Below, one piece after another: positions 1-5,333 of a DNA stretch of 5,333 bases. The notes below the pieces were generated by a model. That model was not told the origin of the DNA, did no database searches, and saw nothing but the letters and a program-made list of their open reading frames with translations. A program made the position numbers and the translations under genes. Within the stretch, counting starts at the first letter, position 1. The number at the start of each line of letters is the position of its first letter. Source of the DNA: Chlamydiota bacterium (lineage in GTDB: Bacteria > Chlamydiota > Chlamydiia > Chlamydiales > SLFE01); assembly GCA_011065065.1 (NCBI GenBank), contig JAAKFL010000142.1:1-5333 (forward strand), given 5' to 3'.

Positions 1-20
1 TCTGTGCCTCTGTGGTTAAG
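1..20. repeat. Possible dispersed intergenic motif (partial, at window edge)
   Basis: The first 20 bases contain TCTGTG twice at an 8-base interval followed by GTT, and on the minus strand they read AACCACAGAGGCACAGA. From memory, this 8-9-base periodic CACAGAG motif recurs in intergenic DNA of many environmental bacteria. It begins only a few bases after the TAA stop of the large gene. The window cuts it off, so I cannot see its full length, its copy number or any stem-loop. It might be a downstream repeat element or just the 3' flank. No U-rich terminator is visible here. Confidence 0.35.
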
Positions 21-21
21 A

Positions 22-3000
22 TTAGCAGTCTTCTTCGCCCGAACTTCGTCCTTGTGACATATACAAATAGAACAAATAGAAAATAAACATCATAACACAG
101 CAAACAAGTGTGAGTAGATAAATGTGTTTTCTCACGAAAAATATAATTTCGAGTTTATAGCAGTCCCATATTGTGTCCGCTATCACCTTCTTATAGGTTT
201 TTAAATCTGGATGTTTCTTAAGCGTCTTCAATATATCCATTCGGTATTGAATGGCTAATCTATCGTATTCGTAACACATCAAGTCATAACTTTTATGAAG
301 AGTGTTTTTCCGCTTTGACATAACTCGGAAAACAGCTCCGATAATATTCAAGCGCTCAATGATTTTGCTGCTGAGTCTTAGTGAGGATTCATTCGTTAGG
401 CACCATATCCCCACGGCAAGTCGTTCAAGAATCTCAATATTGTGTTTACCTATCTTGTCTATTACTGGTTTAGTCTCATCATCGGCATTTCGACACTTAT
501 TAAACCAATCTGGTGGAACCACTGACCATTGAATGGCCTTTTTTACAACTTTTTTCGGCTTTATGTGACCGCTAATATCCAGGATATGATTTTTAATCAA
601 CTTATAGATATATTTGTGCACAGAGGGGGAGAATCTTACTTCATCTTCATTCATACATCTTTTGAGAAGCCTTTTCCACTTTCTTGAGTTAATACTTCCA
701 TATTCTAACTCTTCAATATTAATAGGATATAATACAAACTGTAAATCTTTTTGCTGTTCATCCTTTAAATGCTTCTTAAATGTCAGATCCCATGCTGTGG
801 CTAAATCCCCTTTAGATAGCGCTACTTCACGCACATAATCCCAAAAAAAACCTCGCTTGAGGTGAGAATTAGAAAACAAGCCCCATATTTGATAAAAGAG
901 ATCCGTTGGTACGTTCTGATGTTCTTGGAAACTTTTAATAAGCCCGGTGAAGAATGTCTCTACATAGTCAGACAAATGTTCTTGCATCCATACCTGACTA
1001 TCCAAAATTTGGAAGAATGCAACAATTTCATCGACTCGATTTTGTGTCTGGAGACTATTCAGCTTAAAGTTTAATAATTCTATCCATTGTGTAAAGTCTG
1101 ATGGATCGACTCCGAGTTCACCCCAATACAAGAAAATCTCTCCAGCCAATTCAGATTGATCTTGGTTTAACAGACAAACTTCTATGATCTGCTTGAGGTA
1201 TGCGATTTTCTCTTCGCGGCACTCACGCGAATCGAATTGACCAGTCACGGAACGGTATGCTGTCCAGGAAATAAGGGGATTATCGACATTCTGTTGTAAT
1301 AATGACAGAACTAGAGGGAGATTTTGAAGTTGGATTTTCAGGCCTAAAAGGTGATACAGCAGTTTGAGACCCCGTTCGGCATCGATTGTATTGACCCTCT
1401 TAACCAAACGAGATAATAATCCCCCTTGATCTGATAGGGACGTATTCTCAGACACAGTGGGAAGATGTTCTATCAAGAGTGTATCATCCATTTGATCCTG
1501 GCAGAGAAGAAAAAGATCCGACATTAAGGAGAGATCGGTGTGGAGGTTTAACTGATTCAAAATGATTAGGGCTAACTGATAGGATCTGGCGCAAAAATCA
1601 TCAGACGACATTTTAATCAGTGCTTGTGCCGCGTAAGTCCATTCATGGATTCTAAGGTAAGAACAAGTAATTTTAAACTTTTCTGTTTGGTCTGAATTTT
1701 TGACGAGTTTTTTAAATTGGTGATTGTGGAAATTGATTAATTCCTTAGATTTAGCTGTATAGTTGAATTGATTAAGAGCACATAAAATCGAGAGTTTTTG
1801 TAAAAAGTTTGCATAACGAAAAATATGATTGAGTGTTGTCTTGATTCGATTCGCCAATTTGGGGACAATGATTCCAGGTTGTGTCAGTAAGGATTTTAGC
1901 ATTGCAAGAAGTTCTTCCGAAATTGCCGGCTTAGATCCAATCCTGTCACACAATTTGGAAAGAAAATCCCATTGCCTCTTGTGTTCATTTCTCAGAAGTT
2001 CTTTTTGAACAAATAAACGATAAGTTTGAACAGCCAGATCATGGTTATCACCTGAAATGAGGTGATTGATGATTTGATTGGCGCAATCGCTCATGGCTGA
2101 TTTTTCATCTGAGTCAAGTGATTGAACGGGGATTTTCCGAAGAGCTTTTCTGGCTGATGCAAAATGTTTTTGGCGTGTTAGATAGATGACCAGTTTACAA
2201 CATAATTGCAAGTTGATCTTACCTCGAATATGAGAGAGAGGAATCAAAGATTTTGGATGTTTTTTAACATCTGCATAAGAGCAATATCCAAAAGCAATTA
2301 CAGCAAGCTCGTGTAGACCAAGTTTCTGGCACTGTTCTGCAAGCAGAAGGGGATTGATCAGTTGTTCTTTGAGTAATGAGTCCACTGTATAAGAGCAATA
2401 TCCAAAAGCAATTACAGCAAGCTCGTGTAGACCAAGTTTCTGGCACTGTTCTGCAAGCAGAAGGGGATTGATCAGCTGTTCTTTGAGTAATGAGTCCACT
2501 CTTTTGTTGAAAAGACTTTTTCTCTTTTGATAAGTGAGCGAAAACAGTTTGAGAAGCCCTGCGCATTTTTCTTTTTCAGAATATTTCTCATGTTTGATCG
2601 CTTCGCGCCACAGTTGGTACCCCGCTTCGCACGTGGAAACTTCTTCTTGTCCCATTACGCCGAAAATAACTGAAAGAATTTCATCTAAATTGAGATGGGA
2701 TCTTTCTTTGAGTCCTTGCAAGATTTTAAGCACTAATGGAGAAGAAATGGAAGATCTCATGAATTCAATCAAATGATCCTGAGTCTCCTTTTCGCCGAAT
2801 AGATTCAGGCCGGGCGCTAAAGAGGTGATAATATCGATTTCGTTCGTACAGTAATCAAGGTGGCAGGCATGATGGATAGATTTCCAAATCAGGTTAAGGG
2901 CATGGATGACAGCTTCATCCGTAACTTTGAAGCCGCTGAGCGCATTTTGAATTTTCGTTGGATCAATATCAAGGAAGGCAAAATCGCGAACACCGTTTTC

Positions 3001-4596
3001 TTTGTTAGGTTCTAATTTAACAATCAACTGTTTTTCGAGGAAATGAACAAAAATGTTCACCAGTTTGGATTTTTTTTCACTTGAAGCACTCGGAGTATTT
3101 GCCACAAAATCAAAATATGACAGAAGGTCAGAGATTGTTTTATCGGCATCAAGTTTTAAATGCACGGCTGTTTGCTGTGAGACTGGCATGGCCAGATAGG
3201 GCTCTCCGTTTTGTGTCCCTGGGTAGATCGGGTAAAGTGCATCTGATCCCGATGTCTCGTCAGTCATAATTTTGGTAGCATAAGTGATGAGGCTGCATGT
3301 TTTCAGAACTGTAATTAATTCACCACAACCTTCGTGATGTTCTTTGATATAACGATCAATATGCAAAGAGAGTCCTTTCTGGGGTGCTGTCAAGAGATTT
3401 GCACACTGTTCCCAATAGCTAACATTCAATCGAGTGGGATAGAACTCTTTAACGCAGCTGATCAGATTGAGGCAGTAAGCGAGTTCGGTTTTTGGATTGG
3501 AATCTAAATGGGCTTTTCTTTTTTGAAATACATTAAAGAACTGTTTTGTTCCCCCTTTGCAGCCGTTAAATACCTGCAATATGTCTCGTATAATTCCCCT
3601 TTGGGGAGTGATATAACCATAGGTAATCAACTGGATAAATCTTTTGAATGTCCCGGGATTGATTCTTGTTCGGTCGGGTATATAGAAAATTTTAGCAGCT
3701 TGATGAAGAAAATACTCTCCAACTTGTATCCCGCCTAAGAATTGAGGGTCCGTTTTGCCCGTTGCAAAATAGTCTTTAAACGACATGTATGCGGCTTCTT
3801 GAGTCGTCACAAAGGGAGGGATCTTATGAGAACACTGGACGAGATCGATGTCATACTGGTCCCCATCCCGCTTTTCAAAGGAAAAAGTTTTTGTCTTTTC
3901 GTCAGGTTCAAAAGCAGAGATTTCCCATCTAAAGAACTTATCATGAAATTTCAGGCAGCAGAGATTTTCCAGTGCTAGCCTGACGTAATCAGGATCTAGT
4001 GAATCAAGACTATCGTGATCGGCTATATCAATGGCTTCGATGAATCGAGAGTTGTGCCTCGGTTTTCTTGGTGGAACCATAAAGCGAATGTCAATATCGG
4101 TAAAATTCCCGACGATATAATCAAAGCTTTTGCTCAATGGGGCTTCAAGATCTTGGTCGAGGTTCGCATTTTTGAGGTAAAGAGTCGACCACTCCTTTCC
4201 CAAGGAAAGTGAACTGCCAATCCAATGAACATCGTGATTGGGGAAAAGTTTTAGATAATGACTAATAAGCTCTTTAAGAGTGATCTTGTGAGGTTCCTCC
4301 TTATAGATAATGGTAAAGGTGTTTTGGAGGATTTTTTCGACTAACTTGTCTGGGATGGAAACTTCGGCAAGACCTACAAAAAACTTCTTGGGATGAAAGC
4401 TCCCATCACATCGCAATTCGTTATTGAAAAGAAGAAAGCCGCGGACCCAATAAAACGGAAGAGAAAAAGATGAGATATAGGACCGATGAATGATGGAAAA
4501 ACAGCTTTTAGTCTCCTCAGAATTGACCTTGCGATGAGTAATTTCAGCGCGGGGGAAATATCTGGAAGGCTTAAAAAAAGGAGTAACTGATTCCAT
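22..4596 (-). CDS. Very large protein: degenerate nucleotidyltransferase-like N terminus, TPR-like helical solenoid, C-terminal membrane anchor
   Basis: I do not recognise this 1524-residue protein as a named gene. Visible layout: residues 110-135 form a helix, strand and G-S-S turn (G127-S129, G133). D167-I-D-I-R171 follows, then a strand with D249-I-D251-L-V, D283-P with G288-G289, and a helix at 313-329. This order matches class II poly(A) polymerase / CCA-adding nucleotidyltransferases, but the second glycine and the usual R-R-D motif are not conserved, so activity is uncertain. Residues from about 620 to 1420 look like repeated helical hairpins, including a tandemly duplicated 38-residue unit (700-737, 738-775). 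Residues 1492-1512 form one hydrophobic helix preceded by R-K-H and followed by a 12-residue tail, suggesting a tail-anchored protein with its bulk in the cytoplasm or, if secreted, in a host cell. The ATG at 4596 is the first possible start, because an in-frame stop lies 8 codons upstream. No clear Shine-Dalgarno precedes it. The frame is intact despite two homopolymers of eight (843-850 and 3070-3077). A secreted effector or a structural scaffold are both possible. Confidence 0.9.
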   Translation of the reverse strand: MESVTPFFKPSRYFPRAEITHRKVNSEETKSCFSIIHRSYISSFSLPFYWVRGFLLFNNELRCDGSFHPKKFFVGLAEVSIPDKLVEKILQNTFTIIYKEEPHKITLKELISHYLKLFPNHDVHWIGSSLSLGKEWSTLYLKNANLDQDLEAPLSKSFDYIVGNFTDIDIRFMVPPRKPRHNSRFIEAIDIADHDSLDSLDPDYVRLALENLCCLKFHDKFFRWEISAFEPDEKTKTFSFEKRDGDQYDIDLVQCSHKIPPFVTTQEAAYMSFKDYFATGKTDPQFLGGIQVGEYFLHQAAKIFYIPDRTRINPGTFKRFIQLITYGYITPQRGIIRDILQVFNGCKGGTKQFFNVFQKRKAHLDSNPKTELAYCLNLISCVKEFYPTRLNVSYWEQCANLLTAPQKGLSLHIDRYIKEHHEGCGELITVLKTCSLITYATKIMTDETSGSDALYPIYPGTQNGEPYLAMPVSQQTAVHLKLDADKTISDLLSYFDFVANTPSASSEKKSKLVNIFVHFLEKQLIVKLEPNKENGVRDFAFLDIDPTKIQNALSGFKVTDEAVIHALNLIWKSIHHACHLDYCTNEIDIITSLAPGLNLFGEKETQDHLIEFMRSSISSPLVLKILQGLKERSHLNLDEILSVIFGVMGQEEVSTCEAGYQLWREAIKHEKYSEKEKCAGLLKLFSLTYQKRKSLFNKRVDSLLKEQLINPLLLAEQCQKLGLHELAVIAFGYCSYTVDSLLKEQLINPLLLAEQCQKLGLHELAVIAFGYCSYADVKKHPKSLIPLSHIRGKINLQLCCKLVIYLTRQKHFASARKALRKIPVQSLDSDEKSAMSDCANQIINHLISGDNHDLAVQTYRLFVQKELLRNEHKRQWDFLSKLCDRIGSKPAISEELLAMLKSLLTQPGIIVPKLANRIKTTLNHIFRYANFLQKLSILCALNQFNYTAKSKELINFHNHQFKKLVKNSDQTEKFKITCSYLRIHEWTYAAQALIKMSSDDFCARSYQLALIILNQLNLHTDLSLMSDLFLLCQDQMDDTLLIEHLPTVSENTSLSDQGGLLSRLVKRVNTIDAERGLKLLYHLLGLKIQLQNLPLVLSLLQQNVDNPLISWTAYRSVTGQFDSRECREEKIAYLKQIIEVCLLNQDQSELAGEIFLYWGELGVDPSDFTQWIELLNFKLNSLQTQNRVDEIVAFFQILDSQVWMQEHLSDYVETFFTGLIKSFQEHQNVPTDLFYQIWGLFSNSHLKRGFFWDYVREVALSKGDLATAWDLTFKKHLKDEQQKDLQFVLYPINIEELEYGSINSRKWKRLLKRCMNEDEVRFSPSVHKYIYKLIKNHILDISGHIKPKKVVKKAIQWSVVPPDWFNKCRNADDETKPVIDKIGKHNIEILERLAVGIWCLTNESSLRLSSKIIERLNIIGAVFRVMSKRKNTLHKSYDLMCYEYDRLAIQYRMDILKTLKKHPDLKTYKKVIADTIWDCYKLEIIFFVRKHIYLLTLVCCVMMFIFYLFYLYMSQGRSSGEEDC
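61..123 (-). other. C-terminal transmembrane anchor of the large protein (residues 1492-1512)
   Basis: Residues 1492-1512 are uninterrupted hydrophobic or aromatic (I-Y-L-L-T-L-V-C-C-V-M-M-F-I-F-Y and onward), with R1489-K1490-H1491 on the N-terminal side and a short tail ending in G-E-E-D-C. No other convincing membrane segment or signal peptide is visible in the 1524 residues. By the positive-inside rule the large N-terminal part would lie in the cytoplasm. Only 12 residues follow, as in tail-anchored proteins. Confidence 0.75.
697..2559 (-). other. TPR-like alpha-helical repeat region (about residues 680-1300)
   Basis: This part of the large protein is nearly all predicted helix, with recurring two-helix units whose second helix carries a small residue at a fixed place: E-L-A-V-I-A-F (repeat units at 700-775), A-S-A-R-K-A-L (813-819), D-L-A-V-Q-T-Y (853-859), T-Y-A-A-Q-A-L (987-993) and D-L-A-T-A-W-D (1264-1270). 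This resembles the A..A spacing of TPR/Sel1-type hairpins, which usually form protein-binding solenoids. The units are too diverged to set exact borders by eye, and HEAT- or PPR-like folds are alternatives. A role as a partner-binding scaffold is inferred. Confidence 0.45.
2273..2500 (-). repeat. 114-bp in-frame tandem duplication (two copies)
   Basis: Bases 2273-2386 and 2387-2500 are consecutive copies of a 114-bp unit that differ at only two places (2274 C versus 2388 T, and 2362 T versus 2476 C). The unit is 38 codons, so the frame is kept. The encoded copies (residues 700-737 and 738-775, each starting V-D-S-L-L-K-E-Q) differ only in the last residue, T versus A; the other change is synonymous (CAA/CAG for Gln). 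Such near identity indicates a recent duplication, or possibly an assembly artefact. It adds one full helical hairpin to the solenoid. Confidence 0.97.
3592..4269 (-). other. Putative degenerate poly(A) polymerase/CCA-like nucleotidyltransferase domain (residues 110-335)
   Basis: Seen: an amphipathic helix (about 108-118), then D122-V-H-W-I-G-S-S-L-S-L-G133, resembling the strand-turn-helix G-G-x-V-R-D-x-L-L-G of the family. Next come F165-T-D-I-D-I-R171 (the D-x-D metal site), Y248-D-I-D-L-V-Q254 (a candidate third carboxylate strand), T264-T-Q-E-A-A-Y-M-S-F (position of the R-R-D-F-T-I-N-A motif), D283-P-Q-F-L-G-G-I-Q291 (compare D-P-F-G-G-L-E-D), and N313-P-G-T-F-K-R-F (compare D-P-L-R-x-L-R-A-x-R-F). 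Known: such enzymes transfer nucleotides to RNA 3' ends or other acceptors with two metal ions held by the Asp residues. Inferred: the fold is retained. The spacing from G-S-S to D-I-D (40 residues) is longer than usual, and the nucleotide-selecting arginines are missing, so the domain may use another substrate or be inactive. Confidence 0.5.
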
Positions 4597-4630
4597 ATTA
4601 TTTGAATAATAAGTTAATTAAAGTTACCCA

Positions 4631-4659
4631 ATTATGAGAAAAAAAATGATTGAGAGCAA
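4631..4659 (-). promoter_or_regulatory. Putative sigma70-type promoter for the large gene
   Basis: On the minus strand TTGCTC (4659-4654) and CATAAT (4636-4631) are separated by 17 bases. The -10 matches the consensus at five of six positions, the -35 only at three. Transcription would begin near 4624, giving a leader of about 28 bases before the ATG. The spacer includes a run of eight T (4646-4639). The leader is AT-rich and has no obvious Shine-Dalgarno. Confidence 0.45.
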
Positions 4660-4678
4660 GCAAGAAAATATTTTAAAT
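4650..4678 (+). promoter_or_regulatory. Weak plus-strand promoter-like pair overlapping the large gene's promoter
   Basis: TTGAGA (4650-4655, five of six matches to the -35 consensus) lies 17 bases before TTAAAT (4673-4678, four of six). It points away from the large gene, towards a Shine-Dalgarno and ATG at 4721-4735. AT-rich DNA yields such pairs by chance, so support is limited. The -35 boxes of the two divergent candidates overlap, so the two promoters would compete if both are real. Confidence 0.25.
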
Positions 4679-4732
4679 CTTGGATTATTATGAACAATTT
4701 AGAAGTTATTTCGCAGAAGAAGAGGTACTTGT

Positions 4733-4816
4733 ATGTTAAATCAACATCCTAGTACCCTATCAACTTTATTTTGCCAAGTGGGACTGCGTCAAAGCCTCGG
4801 GATTGAACGATCGTAA
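4733..4816 (+). pseudogene. Short plus-strand frame with good ribosome site, interrupted by the MITE
   Basis: AAGAAGAGG ends at 4725, 7 bases before an ATG at 4733, an almost ideal translation start. The frame runs only 27 codons. After codon 6 it enters the palindromic element and stops inside its left arm at 4814-4816. Removing the element and one TA would give a frame of about 37 codons running antisense to the end of the neighbouring minus-strand gene. This could be a small leader peptide, the start of a gene broken by the insertion, or chance. No protein family is recognisable. Confidence 0.2.
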
Positions 4817-4911
4817 GTGGGTCAATATTATTAATATTGACCCACTTACGATCGTTCAATCGCGGGAGCTTTCACGCGGCCCCACTTGGCAAAATAAAGT
4901 TGATAGGGTAC
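4752..4911. mobile_element. 160-bp palindromic MITE, IS630/Tc1-mariner type
   Basis: The element begins GTACCCTATC and ends GATAGGGTAC. Perfect outer arms (4748-4782 with 4881-4915, 35 bp including flanking bases) and perfect inner arms (4801-4830 with 4832-4861, one-base loop at 4831) enclose a diverged middle (4783-4800 versus 4862-4880). TA dinucleotides at 4750-4751 and 4912-4913 flank it, and the deduced empty site is CCTAGG. IS630 is known to prefer CTAG and to duplicate TA. There is no room for a transposase, so it would need one supplied in trans. The 7-mer AAGTGGG occurs in outer and inner arms on both sides (4776, 4815, 4841 and 4881 as start positions), which may be transposase binding sites. 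Transcribed, it would fold into a very long hairpin that could also stop or process the transcript of the gene ending at 4911. Confidence 0.8.
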
Positions 4912-5318
4912 TAGGCCTGACCCTGTTTTAAATATTTTTTACCACACTCGACAACGAGTGCACAGCCTAAAAAAACTGCAGCAAAACCTGGAAATCCAAA
5001 AAATGGGGTAAAGGCATATTGGTAAACAGGTGTGCAGTCTTTATCTGTAAAACAAGTATTAGAAAATACCAATTCCGATAATGCTACGCCTGATGCTAAG
5101 CTAATAAGATAAGCGATTCCTATAAAAAAAGGCAGTGCTCCGGATCCTATAAGGCAGATACCAGTAACATCTGTCACTGTCCAATTTCGACCCCAACAAT
5201 CTGACGATCTATTCTGACCTGGATAGATTGGAAGGCCCACTTCTTCATCAATTTCTTCAATTTCATCAATTTCATCAATTAAATGTTGTAATTCAGTATT
5301 CATCTCAATCCTGCCCAT
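4911..5318 (-). CDS. Small two-segment hydrophobic membrane protein (Inc-like topology)
   Basis: I do not recognise a named family. The frame gives up to 135 residues. The N-terminal 30 residues are strongly acidic with repeated I-D-E triplets. Hydrophobic segments at about 53-77 and 101-123 are separated by a loop of about 23 residues with two cysteines (C89, C95) that could pair if the loop is outside. The C-terminal K-K-Y-L-K suggests that both ends face the cytoplasm. Two close hydrophobic segments recall chlamydial inclusion-membrane (Inc) proteins, but the topology is not specific. The start is uncertain: ATG at 5318 has no ribosome site, ATG at 5303 (130 residues) has AGG six bases upstream, and the frame stays open to the window edge. 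The stop TAG is completed by the first base of the adjacent MITE. A membrane protein of another kind is equally possible. Confidence 0.65.
   Translation of the reverse strand: MGRIEMNTELQHLIDEIDEIEEIDEEVGLPIYPGQNRSSDCWGRNWTVTDVTGICLIGSGALPFFIGIAYLISLASGVALSELVFSNTCFTDKDCTPVYQYAFTPFFGFPGFAAVFLGCALVVECGKKYLKQGQA
5244..5279. repeat. 9-bp coding microsatellite, four units
   Basis: Four consecutive 9-base units TTCATCAAT, the second with one change (TTCTTCAAT), encode on the minus strand I-D-E, I-D-E, I-E-E, I-D-E near the N terminus of the small membrane protein. The unit is a multiple of three, so gain or loss would change the length of the acidic stretch without breaking the frame. Confidence 0.9.
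5310..5312 (-). promoter_or_regulatory. Short Shine-Dalgarno favouring the start at 5303
   Basis: On the minus strand AGG (within GGCAGGATTGAG) lies six bases before the second ATG of the small membrane-protein gene, whereas the first ATG is preceded by ATATCAAAAC with no purine-rich match. This favours a 130-residue product. The match is only three bases, and the true start could still lie beyond the window. Confidence 0.4.
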
Positions 5319-5333
5319 GTTTTGATATTGTAG

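Noticed and set aside
843..850. A8 run in the large gene as a frameshift
   Set aside because: The minus-strand frame continues through it (G-F-F-W) and through the second run at 3070-3077, with no sign of a break.
2273..2500. Tandem repeat as a CRISPR-like array
   Set aside because: Two directly adjacent 114-bp copies with no spacers, coding throughout.
2264..2566. A 100-residue open frame on the minus strand overlapping the tandem duplication
   Set aside because: It is an alternative frame of the large gene and looks repetitive only because the DNA beneath is duplicated.
302..4212. Several plus-strand open frames of 62-80 codons opposite the large gene
   Set aside because: They are antisense shadows without ribosome sites or family features; the minus-strand frame is continuous across them.
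4748..4915. The palindrome as an ordinary intrinsic terminator
   Set aside because: The arms of about 84 bases are far too long, no U-run follows on the minus strand, and TA/CTAG flanks fit a mobile element better. A side effect on termination remains possible.

Overview
The window is about 40% G+C and carries two protein genes, both on the minus strand, separated by an intergenic region that holds a palindromic mobile-element-like repeat. I could not assign the organism firmly. One very large, otherwise unrecognised protein with a C-terminal membrane anchor sits beside a small protein with two closely spaced hydrophobic segments. Together with the base composition and an IS630-like miniature element, this would fit an amoeba-associated Chlamydiae-like bacterium or another intracellular bacterium. 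That is an inference with low confidence.

Layout from left to right. Bases 1-20 resemble a dispersed intergenic motif (CTCTGTGCCTCTGTGGTT type) directly after the stop codon of the large gene. Bases 22-4596 (minus) encode a 1524-residue protein. Its N-terminal third shows a degenerate nucleotidyltransferase signature in the order expected for the poly(A) polymerase / CCA-adding family: G-S-S turn, D-I-D-I-R, a later D-I-D strand, then a D-P..GG motif. Its middle and C-terminal parts look like an alpha-helical TPR-like solenoid. It ends in one strong transmembrane helix with a 12-residue tail. Inside the solenoid, a 114-bp unit is duplicated in tandem with only two base differences, adding exactly one 38-residue helical repeat.

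Bases 4597-4910 are noncoding. Next to the large gene lies a plausible minus-strand promoter whose spacer contains a T8 run. A plus-strand promoter-like pair overlaps it and precedes a well placed Shine-Dalgarno and ATG that open only a 27-codon frame. This frame runs into a 160-bp near-palindromic element (4752-4911) flanked by TA dinucleotides in a CTAG context, the hallmark of IS630/Tc1-mariner elements. The element contains no transposase and is best read as a MITE.

Bases 4911-5318 (minus) encode a small membrane protein of up to 135 residues with an acidic N terminus built from a 9-bp tandem repeat. Its stop codon is formed jointly by the TA target duplication and the first base of the MITE. 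The two genes point the same way but are split by the hairpin and a separate promoter, so they are probably transcribed independently. No functional link between them can be shown from sequence alone.
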